From the IMG/VR virus record IMGVR_UViG_3300025151_006999, positions 1 to 47,519 of that record: a stretch of DNA of 47,519 nt; one strand, 5' to 3'. Source of the stretch: a virus. Positions within the stretch are counted from its first letter, which is position 1. Every line of letters begins with the position of its first letter. The notes below the pieces were generated by a model, which was not told where the DNA came from, did no database searches, and saw only the letters and a list, made by a program, of their open reading frames with translations. The position numbers and the translations under genes are program-made. Shown here piece after piece: positions 33,038 through 41,098 of this stretch.

Positions 33038-33875
33038 TAACCATTTTTAAAAAACTATTAAAGTAAAATTCTTGTTCAGCACTACCAGGATGACCGTCTC
33101 TAGCAGGTACATTGTCTTTTCCAACTAAACTTTCTTTTTCTTTTCTATTGATATAGTAAGATCTATAATAAAAATCTACTCCTATTTCACTACATAAACC
33201 TTTTATTGCATGAATAACTTTACTTTCATGAATAGTATCATTCATTTCACTACCAAAAATAAAACTCTTAAAAAACTTACCTTGAGGTTCTTTAATATGA
33301 AAGTTACTTCCCATGCTCTGAGCAAGCCATTGCATTAAGTCGGGTTTATTTACAAAATAGTCATCAATCAGTCCGTTATCTTCTGTAAACCATTCATATC
33401 TGTAAGGGGGAGGTGCGAGTAAAAATACTTTATCGAACTTTAATTTATCTTTATACCCTAAAAGTAGCCTGTAAGCACTGTCTAATCCAAGACCTGCTTG
33501 ACCTAAGTTGAAATGCTTTGTATTTAAAGCTTTAGCTAATTTATAACTCCAGTTATATTCAATAGGCAGCCCTATCCCTTCGGTATAACTACATCCTAAA
33601 CAAAGTATTCCTTTGCCTTCAAATGAATCATCTGATCTAAAACCTTTTTCGTTGTATCTATACTCTATTTTTTTATCTTTCCAATAATTAAACTGTTCTT
33701 TAATAAACGGTCTAGTAGGTGAACCTATTCTTTCGATAAACATATCTTGAGAATCTGATCCTCTCCAGTATACGGTTTTATTTTCTTCGTAGTTGCTTGT
33801 GGAAAGTAGTTTGTTTAGTACTCTTCTACTATTTTCATCAAAAGATCGATGAGCGAATAAATCTTCGAATATCAT
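33024..33875 (-). CDS. SGNH hydrolase-like protein (GCSY type, N-terminal extension)
   Basis: A 283-residue SGNH-like protein in which the nucleophile block ILCLGCSYTEG comes late, with Ser96, after a ~85-residue extension that includes a YNEKGFRSDD segment. The Gly block is NLGQAGLGLDSAYR and the C-terminal block is ARDGHPGSAEQEFY. The KGFRSDD-before-SGNH arrangement is known in alginate/exopolysaccharide-type SGNH proteins. Probably an acyl esterase or transferase on a glycan. Overlaps both neighbours by 4-14 bases. Confidence 0.72.
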   Translation of the reverse strand: MIFEDLFAHRSFDENSRRVLNKLLSTSNYEENKTVYWRGSDSQDMFIERIGSPTRPFIKEQFNYWKDKKIEYRYNEKGFRSDDSFEGKGILCLGCSYTEGIGLPIEYNWSYKLAKALNTKHFNLGQAGLGLDSAYRLLLGYKDKLKFDKVFLLAPPPYRYEWFTEDNGLIDDYFVNKPDLMQWLAQSMGSNFHIKEPQGKFFKSFIFGSEMNDTIHESKVIHAIKGLCSEIGVDFYYRSYYINRKEKESLVGKDNVPARDGHPGSAEQEFYFNSFLKMVNENN

Positions 33876-34792
33876 ATAACCAGGGATTTAATATAATTTG
33901 CGGCTTTTTCATAACCATTTTTTGTTAGCTGTATACTATTATAAATAGAATTGTCTTTATAAAAATCTAAAAGAGATTTTGATGGTGATTTAGACACATT
34001 CTGTTTAATTCCTATGCCTAGTTCTTCTACCTTATTTGCTAGGTCTATTATTTCACTTGAATCATTATTATCGTACAAAGCTATCATAGGAATATGGTGC
34101 TTTACACAATGAGTAATAATCCCACCACCAGGTCTTGCTACCATTACAACGTTATTTATATCATTAATATTAGTTGAGTAGTTTAAATTAAATTTATCCA
34201 TATAGCTACTGTAGGAATTTAAGTAATTCAAACTAGGTTTAAGAAACACTATATTTTTTATACTGTTTTTTACGAAAGGTAAAGTAGGGCATCCGAAGCC
34301 GAATTGTTTTTTATTGTTATATTTTTTTACACTACCTACTTCAAAGTACTTATTAGTAAGAATAAGAGGATTATATTTAGTAAGAAGTTTATTGTCGAAT
34401 TCTGATAGTTTATTATCGCCAAACTTATCCTTAAAAATATCTTTCCAAAGAAATGAACCACTTAGTATAGCGTCTGATCTATATTTTAATATACCTACTA
34501 TATTATCAGTTATTACCAGGTCGTACTTTTTAAATAAATTAGCCTTTTCGTCAAGTCCTTTCATATATTCATTAAATCTTATACTATTAAGAGATATGTT
34601 TTTATCCCATCTTATAGTATCTTCTTTAAGAATTAAGTGTTCACATTTTTCTAAAGGCTTTAGTTTTTGAATTTGATAGTTTTTAGAAAGTAGCGTAACA
34701 TTAAAGTCATTTGTCAAATACGAAGCTATAGTTTTACATCTATCGTAGTGACCATATCCATTAGAACTAATAAAAAAGAGTATTTTTTTCAT
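33872..34792 (-). CDS. GT-B glycosyltransferase (MurG/GT1-like)
   Basis: A 306-residue GT-B enzyme. The N-terminal strand and glycine loop ILFFISSNGYGHYDR (5-18) match the acceptor-domain start of MurG and related enzymes, and VVMVARPGGGIITHCVKHHI (215-234) matches the donor-binding loop, including the conserved Gly-rich turn and the His. It transfers a sugar from a UDP- or similar donor. No membrane segment is obvious, so it probably acts on the cytoplasmic face. It directly abuts the next gene upstream with no gap. Confidence 0.75.
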   Translation of the reverse strand: MKKILFFISSNGYGHYDRCKTIASYLTNDFNVTLLSKNYQIQKLKPLEKCEHLILKEDTIRWDKNISLNSIRFNEYMKGLDEKANLFKKYDLVITDNIVGILKYRSDAILSGSFLWKDIFKDKFGDNKLSEFDNKLLTKYNPLILTNKYFEVGSVKKYNNKKQFGFGCPTLPFVKNSIKNIVFLKPSLNYLNSYSSYMDKFNLNYSTNINDINNVVMVARPGGGIITHCVKHHIPMIALYDNNDSSEIIDLANKVEELGIGIKQNVSKSPSKSLLDFYKDNSIYNSIQLTKNGYEKAANYIKSLVI

Positions 34793-35566
34793 TTACTTTG
34801 TATACCATTCTCTAAAGTAGTTATCCATTTCAGGAAACTCTTCAGGATTAACTAGATCTAACTTTTGAGGACATCCTTCTTTGAGTAGAGTTTCTTTAAA
34901 AGGTAAAGAATTAAACTGTGGGGTGATCCCATATTCTCTAAAAAAATCGTGCATTAAGGTTCCTGGTCCTATGGGGTGAAAATTTCTTAATTTTACATTT
35001 TCAGGTTTTATTCTTTCTTTTCTATAAAAGTATAAATTTGTTAATAAATCCATAGTATAAGAATTAGCTAAAAATACACAGTCATTAAAGTTAAACATAT
35101 TAAACTCTATAGGCATAGGTCCACCGTGAGTAGTGTAAACTACATTATTCCATAACCTTGGCCATCTGAATGTTATAGCTGGATTAAATACTACATCAGG
35201 TCTAGATTTTATTACTACATCGTATTCAAAGTTATTGTCTATTTCATACTGTCTTTTAAGTAATAGTGACTGTGATAAACTATAAAATAAGCTTAACCAG
35301 TGATCGTTATCGTAGAATTCATGTTGTTTTTTAGTATCAAGCTTAGCAAGTTTAATATTATAGGTTTTTACTATTTCTTCAAATTCTTCTTGAGATACCT
35401 TTCTAGTAGTATATGGTTGAGATACACCTGTTCTATCTGCACTATAATCCCATGTATGTAAAAAGTAATCTACTTCTGCATTAGAAGTCCCCCAAAACCA
35501 TTTTTGATTTTCAATTGCTAGCTTCCATTGACGAAGCTGCCCGCTCATACAAACTGCTATTCTCAT
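34793..35566 (-). CDS. Putative glycosyltransferase-like protein (R-x-R-P-D group)
   Basis: A 257-residue protein and the most typical of the four-copy group. It begins MRIAVCMSGQLRQWK, contains VDYFLHTWDYSADRTG, and has the box YDVVIKSRPDVVFN. A later FNDCVFLANSYTMD segment may be the metal or acceptor site. I have seen SGQxRxW / HTWD / SRPD proteins in phage and bacterial polysaccharide clusters and regard them as glycosyltransferase-like, but a reaction has not been assigned from sequence alone. Confidence 0.6.
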   Translation of the reverse strand: MRIAVCMSGQLRQWKLAIENQKWFWGTSNAEVDYFLHTWDYSADRTGVSQPYTTRKVSQEEFEEIVKTYNIKLAKLDTKKQHEFYDNDHWLSLFYSLSQSLLLKRQYEIDNNFEYDVVIKSRPDVVFNPAITFRWPRLWNNVVYTTHGGPMPIEFNMFNFNDCVFLANSYTMDLLTNLYFYRKERIKPENVKLRNFHPIGPGTLMHDFFREYGITPQFNSLPFKETLLKEGCPQKLDLVNPEEFPEMDNYFREWYTK

Positions 35567-36030
35567 AGTAACTTTTTATATTTTAATTGTTGTATATTGA
35601 TTCTTCTTGCTGCTATATCTCCATATAGAGAATTACTAGTTCTATTAGTATTTAGTACAAAAGGTAGCACCCACGAAGAACAAAATAAAATAGTATAGTC
35701 TATATAGCATTTAGAATCTACCCCATCGTGATGAATATCGTAACAAAATATATTATTATGAGTTAATTTATTACTAGATACTATAGAACTTAATAACTCT
35801 AAAGAAGGGTCTTTTCTTGGTATATTCCATACTATATGACCATTGTATTGCCTGTCTGAATATAATTCAGAATCACTTATTATTTGAAGTGTATTTTTAT
35901 CTTCTCCAAAAACATTTACAAAACCAGTATACTTAGATTCTAGTTTTTCTTTTGTAATTATTGAATAATTACCATTATAAAAGTCGTCCTTTGAAAAGAA
36001 TTTGCTGTCTAAGTTCTTCTCTACCGTCAT
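35563..36030 (-). CDS. Hypothetical protein (155 aa)
   Basis: A 155-residue protein with no recognised domain. It has an HIVWNIPRKDPSLELLSSI segment and a DIHHDGVDSK loop. The start at 36030 overlaps the end of the upstream 459-residue gene by 56 bases, the largest overlap in the cassette, and no later Met codon is available near the N-terminus; a non-ATG start cannot be excluded. Overlap with the next gene is 4 bases. Function unknown. Confidence 0.5.
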   Translation of the reverse strand: MTVEKNLDSKFFSKDDFYNGNYSIITKEKLESKYTGFVNVFGEDKNTLQIISDSELYSDRQYNGHIVWNIPRKDPSLELLSSIVSSNKLTHNNIFCYDIHHDGVDSKCYIDYTILFCSSWVLPFVLNTNRTSNSLYGDIAARRINIQQLKYKKLL

Positions 36031-37354
36031 AGTTTTTAATTAAGTTAGAATTATGTTGTAATATATTTTTCATTTCCTTATACATTTGTAAAAGATCTGA
36101 GTTAGAGTATTTGCTTATATCTTCTACTATGTTAAGTACTTTTTCTAGTCTGTTAAAATGATTAGGAAGATTATCATAACTTTCATCCCACCATTTATTG
36201 AAAGTTTTAAAACCTAACCTTTTTAATTCCTGTAGATGATGATGAGGTCCATAACCTAAGTAAGCATGTCCACAGTATATAGGGTTGAATGTTGAACTGT
36301 GTAGATGACAAGCATTATCAATATAAGGAAAAGCGCACATAACTACACTAATAAATGTATCTCTATAATGCTGAGGATTAAATGGTAAATCGGCGTTAAA
36401 TTTACCTATACCGGTACCAGGTTGTCCATGGTTATTAATATCACTTACGTCTATATCAAAAGGTACTTTTTTTTGTAAAGAATCTATATTACTTTTACTT
36501 ATAATTTCGGGGTATTTGTCAATTATAGCTGATTCAAAATCGTTTAGATGCTCTAATCTTGGAAAACTAATCCTAAATTTATCTAATAATTTATGGTAAT
36601 TAGCATATAACATAAAAAAACTTCTTTCAGGTCTACCGGTTCTATTAACTTTAAGAAATGGTCTTAACTGATTTAAATGTTTAGTTTTATATTCTATTTC
36701 TTTTTCGATATCTACTACTTCAGGTAAATCCCCACTGTGTATTAATCTTTTTACGTCATGAATATTCCAAGGAAAACTAATAATATTTACAGAGTTATGT
36801 TTAAAGTCTTCTGCAAATATTTTATTAAAAAATGTTTCTGTAAAATTTGATAAGTCAAAAGGTGATATAAAATGTTTTGCTAAATCTATCCATTTATAAT
36901 AATATTCTCTAGCTACTAAATTATTAGTAACTAAAAAGACTTGAGAGTATGGTATTTTAAGTTTATCAAGAGAGCTATATAATATAGGAAGAAGTCTTTC
37001 AATAGTATCACCTTCTAGCGTATTATCCAATATAAGCTTACATTTATACTGTTTTAGTTTATCTATGATAGTTTTAGGAATCAAATTTAAATGCTCAACT
37101 GCTAGTTCAGCATTGTGGTGTAACATCACACTATATATAGAATTTGTATCAAAATTAAATTCTTCTAATTTTACAGTTTCAATATCTAATACATACGGTA
37201 TTGAAGAATGAGAAAATAATGGTCTAACCATAGGATTACCAAAAGGATCTAATTCTTTAATCTCTTCAATATGTAAATATTTTTCTATAATTTCTTTTGA
37301 AGGATCGTGTAAAGAAACTTGGTTAAACTTATCTATAATAGCCTTACAGTTCAT
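35975..37354 (-). CDS. Hypothetical protein with H-x-x-L-K-x-L-G-F-K-T-F box
   Basis: A 459-residue protein without an assigned family. The C-terminal part contains HHHLQELKRLGFKTFNKWW followed by DESYDNLPNHFNRLEKV; I have met this LGFKTF...DESYD pattern in phage and marine bacterial proteins of unknown, probably glycan-related, function. The N-terminal part carries an LDPFGNPMV segment also found in the unrelated SGNH protein at 19436. Mixed alpha/beta, no signal peptide or membrane segment. Overlaps both neighbours. Confidence 0.55.
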   Translation of the reverse strand: MNCKAIIDKFNQVSLHDPSKEIIEKYLHIEEIKELDPFGNPMVRPLFSHSSIPYVLDIETVKLEEFNFDTNSIYSVMLHHNAELAVEHLNLIPKTIIDKLKQYKCKLILDNTLEGDTIERLLPILYSSLDKLKIPYSQVFLVTNNLVAREYYYKWIDLAKHFISPFDLSNFTETFFNKIFAEDFKHNSVNIISFPWNIHDVKRLIHSGDLPEVVDIEKEIEYKTKHLNQLRPFLKVNRTGRPERSFFMLYANYHKLLDKFRISFPRLEHLNDFESAIIDKYPEIISKSNIDSLQKKVPFDIDVSDINNHGQPGTGIGKFNADLPFNPQHYRDTFISVVMCAFPYIDNACHLHSSTFNPIYCGHAYLGYGPHHHLQELKRLGFKTFNKWWDESYDNLPNHFNRLEKVLNIVEDISKYSNSDLLQMYKEMKNILQHNSNLIKNYDGREELRQQILFKGRLL

Positions 37355-38138
37355 TTAATTTTTCGTAAATTTTATTAGTTATATATTCACATCCTTCCGC
37401 AGACGGATGAGCAGTATCTTTATCTTTATATTTATTTCTAAAATCTTCGTCAGCAAAGTCTATTATTCTACTATTATCTAATTTAGATTGCATAGATAAT
37501 CCTGGCTGTATTTCATCATTAGGTTCTCTAACAACTCTAGGGTAAGTATACCCTACGAAATCTGCCATTAAGTATTCAATTTTATTTTGTTTAAGCCAGG
37601 CTTGTAAAGCAAGAATTTTAGATAGTACATTTATTTTCTGATTAAATTTTAAATTTATATCTGAATCTATTAAGCATTCATAATATCTAGTAAAATAGTA
37701 TAGTGCTTTATTAAACTTATCACAGTCTTTACTTATTTCTTTATGTAGTTTATTGAGCTTAATTTGATCGTAAGTGTATGGTGATACAAGTCTTCTCCAA
37801 GTACTATACTTCTCCTCAAAAATAGTTTTAGGTTTTTCTCCAGGATCTGTCAAATCAGCAGGAGTTATGTTAAAAGTTCCTTTATTATAAAATAACCCAT
37901 ACCTCGTTTCCCACGTTAGCCCTATCACTGCTACAATATTATCGCTACTTTCCATAGATAATGTACTAATAGTATTAGTAAATATACTATCTATACTTTG
38001 TCCATTAGCAGATTGATTAATAAGTTCTAAATTAGTTTTATTTGCTAGCAATGTAGGCCAGATTTCATTATCTTCTAGTCTATTACCTGCAGTATAACTA
38101 CAGCCGTTTATGTATAATTTAGTTTTATTTGATAACAT
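37344..38138 (-). CDS. SGNH hydrolase-like protein (GCSY type)
   Basis: An SGNH-like protein of 264 residues when started at the second ATG (38138), which gives a 14-base overlap with the gene before it, like its neighbours; an upstream ATG at 38165 would add nine residues. The nucleophile block is LYINGCSYTAGNRLED, the Gly block NQSANGQSIDS, and the C-terminal block DTAHPSAEGCEYI. It belongs to the GCS-x-T subgroup and is in tandem with a GDSW-type copy at 38125. Probably an acyl esterase or transferase acting on a sugar. Confidence 0.72.
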   Translation of the reverse strand: MLSNKTKLYINGCSYTAGNRLEDNEIWPTLLANKTNLELINQSANGQSIDSIFTNTISTLSMESSDNIVAVIGLTWETRYGLFYNKGTFNITPADLTDPGEKPKTIFEEKYSTWRRLVSPYTYDQIKLNKLHKEISKDCDKFNKALYYFTRYYECLIDSDINLKFNQKINVLSKILALQAWLKQNKIEYLMADFVGYTYPRVVREPNDEIQPGLSMQSKLDNSRIIDFADEDFRNKYKDKDTAHPSAEGCEYITNKIYEKLNEL

Positions 38139-38964
38139 TATATAAGTATTCTGCCCATAGTTCATGACCTTCTTCAGAAGGATGGTATGTTATAATTTCT
38201 TTATCAAGTTCTTTTTCTTTTTTAAGAATAAAATCAATAAAAGAAGTTTCAATATAACTTTCTTTAACTATGTTATGAAAATGCTTAATAGTGTTATTTA
38301 ACTCTAATGCTCTGAGTTTTCCTTGGTTATTGAATTTGTCAGATATTGTAGAGTATAAATTTTTAGCAGATTTTAAAGAATGGTCTTTTGATAAAACAGT
38401 TTCTTTGCTTTCATAAAATGCGTCAAAAAAAAGATACTGAACCTTCAAGCTCTTTAGAAATGATTTAATAAGTATAGTTTGCTGGATGTACCTTGTGATA
38501 AATTCTTCTGGATTCCAAAAACTTAATACGTAGTGTTTATAAAAATTATGTAGTTTATCTGTATATCCTTTATAGGATTCTATTTCTCCAGGATACATTG
38601 TTTCCCAATGCTTATTTGTACCGTCTTCATAGAAAAAATCTTTTCTTTCTGGTGATGACCAGCCAACTATGTAAAGTATTTCTTCAGGCTTGTAGCGTGT
38701 AAGCATATCATCTATTGAATTCATAGTTCTTCTTACAATACCGTCATTACTACTACCGGCTATACTAATGTTAAAACATTCTAAATTAAGTTTACTAGCT
38801 AATTTATGAGGCCAGACTTTAGGCAATCTATAAGGTCTATTATCAGGGTGATTTACATGCCAAGGTTCATCAGCAAATAGAACTGGATCGACTATATCTC
38901 CGGCAGTCCAGCTATCTCCGTCAGTAATTAATACCTTTACTTTTGTTAAGTCTATGTTACCCAT
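38125..38964 (-). CDS. SGNH hydrolase-like protein (GDSW type)
   Basis: A 279-residue SGNH-family protein. The nucleophile block VLITDGDSWTAGDIVD has Ser18; a Gly block NISIAGSSNDG and a YIVGWSSPERKDF strand follow. The C-terminal block YHPSEEGHELWAEYLY has His267 with Glu264 where the Asp of D-x-x-H normally sits. It pairs with the 19436 protein, sharing GDSWTxGD and a WPxKL element. Its end overlaps the GCSY-type gene, so two different SGNH subtypes are translated together. Confidence 0.74.
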   Translation of the reverse strand: MGNIDLTKVKVLITDGDSWTAGDIVDPVLFADEPWHVNHPDNRPYRLPKVWPHKLASKLNLECFNISIAGSSNDGIVRRTMNSIDDMLTRYKPEEILYIVGWSSPERKDFFYEDGTNKHWETMYPGEIESYKGYTDKLHNFYKHYVLSFWNPEEFITRYIQQTILIKSFLKSLKVQYLFFDAFYESKETVLSKDHSLKSAKNLYSTISDKFNNQGKLRALELNNTIKHFHNIVKESYIETSFIDFILKKEKELDKEIITYHPSEEGHELWAEYLYNVIK

Positions 38965-39677
38965 TCGTTGTCGTATTTAATAGGGTGATTACCATTACCC
39001 GAATCATCATGAATCTTGTAATAAGTAAACTTTTTAAAATTACTGAGAAATACTGCTTTAGAGCTTCTATTAGCTAATACTTTATCAGTAAATCTTTCAT
39101 AATCGTCAAAAAATAGTTGCTGTATAAAAGGTAAAGTATGTTCTATCTCAACGTACAGTTTATCTATTTCACCAATAAGCTCATGCTTCCAGTCTGGTGC
39201 TAGTCTATTAGCACATCCCACCCAAAGGTAGCTATTTGAGTAATCTACTAATTTAAAGTATTTAGCTTCTATAGATTTATCATCAACTGTAAAAATAAAT
39301 GTGTCATGGGTTTGTGTAAACTTAATATCAAACCAAGTATCTTTTACTTTTTTAGGGTCAATGTCTATATCTAATATTCTCTGTTCTTTTTCGTTTTCTT
39401 GCCAATATTCAAAACTAAACCTATATACCCAAGGTTCATCCCCAATATGATTTCTAATCATTTTGAAGAATATTCCAATATGCATACCATTTTTACAAAT
39501 AATACCGGTAGAAAGAAATCCTATCTCAGGCATTTCTTTAGTCATTTTTTCTATATCAGGTTTAAATCTACACAATATAGTACAGTCCCCCATATATACT
39601 TGATTAATATTATTTTTGATTAACCCACTGTTATTCCCGGTATTAAAAAGATAAGAAAGTGTTCCGTCGAATATCAT
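38952..39677 (-). CDS. LamG/concanavalin A-like domain protein
   Basis: A 241-residue beta-rich protein consistent with a LamG/concanavalin A jelly roll: GDCTILCRFKPD as an early strand, DTWFDIKFTQTHDTFIFTVD in the middle, and a HELIGEIDKLYVE strand near the end, followed by a C-terminal helix-rich tail and a DDSGNGNHP segment often found after LamG folds. Such domains bind carbohydrate. The two GT7-like enzymes at 41095 and 42501 carry related domains. It may be a stand-alone glycan-binding partner. Overlaps the radical SAM gene by 4 bases. Confidence 0.58.
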   Translation of the reverse strand: MIFDGTLSYLFNTGNNSGLIKNNINQVYMGDCTILCRFKPDIEKMTKEMPEIGFLSTGIICKNGMHIGIFFKMIRNHIGDEPWVYRFSFEYWQENEKEQRILDIDIDPKKVKDTWFDIKFTQTHDTFIFTVDDKSIEAKYFKLVDYSNSYLWVGCANRLAPDWKHELIGEIDKLYVEIEHTLPFIQQLFFDDYERFTDKVLANRSSKAVFLSNFKKFTYYKIHDDSGNGNHPIKYDNEWVT

Positions 39678-41098
39678 AATTTTATATCTGCTTTATCTAA
39701 ACATCTTCTGTAGAAATCCTCAAGTTCAGGAAAAGTTTTTATAAAGTCTGTTCCTCTTCTCTCATCGTGAGCTTTGAAGTATCTACCAAAATTTGCTCTA
39801 TTTCTTTCTAATTGCTTTGGTTCTTTGTATGCATGCATCCAGTCATATATTCTTTTTACTTTTTGAATTTCGATGTCTGAATACCCTACATGTTTATGAT
39901 CGAATTTTGGTATACCTAAGTAGTTAGCATATTGAGCTGTTCTAAATACTTCTTCTGCCCATTCCATAGGTAGTACCTGCACTGTTTGATGTCTAGGATG
40001 TCTAAGGTATGAAGAGTCTAAAAATACTGCGGAAGTCCAATATCTATCACTCGAAGTATAAGTTTTTTTAAGGTCATATATTCCTTGTATAAGTTGATAG
40101 TAACTAGGAATAGATAGTGCATTAAAGGTAGACATTACAGTTAAATTAATTCTCGGACATTTCGTTAATATTTTATGCATATTAGCCCAAAACCTATTAA
40201 ACTCTAATCCATTTCTAATATATTCAGCTTGTGGTCCCCATGCATCTACTGAAGTAAAAATTATAAACTCATTTACCCTACCTTCATCTTCTATTCTTTG
40301 TATTTTTTCTATAAATTTATCTACTAAATTATCAGGAATACCTAAGTTAGAATTTATAGCTAAATTTAGTTTCTTATTAGGGTTAGGTTCTTCAATAATA
40401 AAGTCTAGTATTTTCCATGTATCCTTTGATAGTAATGGTTCTCCTCCGGTAATTCTAAAGGTATGTAAGTCTCTATAAAGATCAGGCCACCATTTCCAAA
40501 ACGCTTCTACATAAGGATTATGCATAGTGTGGTGAATAGGCATTTTACTATCTCTTTTTAATCCTTCTAAATCGTTGAATCTATCTGTGGTAGGATATGG
40601 ACCGTACTTGTTTGCCTCTTCTACCCATTTAGAAGAAAAAGAAGGTCCGCAATAAGAACATTTAAAATTACATACGTTAGAAAATGCTACTTCTACATAC
40701 TTGGGATTATAGTCTCCTCTCCAACCTAAATCTAATACTTCTTGTAGATAAGGTTTAGACCAGCTTTCATTAGATTTAAATACTCTGTCTGAAAATCTAT
40801 CTGAGTTATCTTCTACGTTCCAACAGTAATCACACTCAGAAGGTCTTTCATTTTCTAGCATTTGCTTTCTCTTCTGCTTTTTAAATCTTGTATTATGTAG
40901 TGCAGACGGGTTTCTTTTTATTTCAGCTACTGGTATTTTATGAGTGTTAGGATGGTGACATGAGTGTGTCTGTCCCATCTGTAAATGTATAGTAGTTTGA
41001 GTCCATTTAGCTAAACAGAAACCTTTTCCTATGCTATCTAATTGTTTCTTAGTATTTACGTAATGTGGATTATCGAATGATAATGATGCTGCACTCAT
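39674..41098 (-). CDS. Twitch/SPASM-type radical SAM protein
   Basis: A 474-residue radical SAM protein. The cluster ligands are Cys143, Cys147 and Cys150 in FSNVCNFKCSYCG; RITGGEPLLSKDTWKIL is the SAM-binding motif. An N-terminal segment with Cys28, Cys47, Cys89 and Cys92 (GFCLAKW, SCHHP, ECDYCW) precedes the core, as in radical SAM proteins with a twitch-type auxiliary region. It differs from the second radical SAM enzyme at 26690 in having this region before rather than after the core. The substrate is unknown; phage copies occur beside glycan genes. Confidence 0.82.
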   Translation of the reverse strand: MSAASLSFDNPHYVNTKKQLDSIGKGFCLAKWTQTTIHLQMGQTHSCHHPNTHKIPVAEIKRNPSALHNTRFKKQKRKQMLENERPSECDYCWNVEDNSDRFSDRVFKSNESWSKPYLQEVLDLGWRGDYNPKYVEVAFSNVCNFKCSYCGPSFSSKWVEEANKYGPYPTTDRFNDLEGLKRDSKMPIHHTMHNPYVEAFWKWWPDLYRDLHTFRITGGEPLLSKDTWKILDFIIEEPNPNKKLNLAINSNLGIPDNLVDKFIEKIQRIEDEGRVNEFIIFTSVDAWGPQAEYIRNGLEFNRFWANMHKILTKCPRINLTVMSTFNALSIPSYYQLIQGIYDLKKTYTSSDRYWTSAVFLDSSYLRHPRHQTVQVLPMEWAEEVFRTAQYANYLGIPKFDHKHVGYSDIEIQKVKRIYDWMHAYKEPKQLERNRANFGRYFKAHDERRGTDFIKTFPELEDFYRRCLDKADIKL

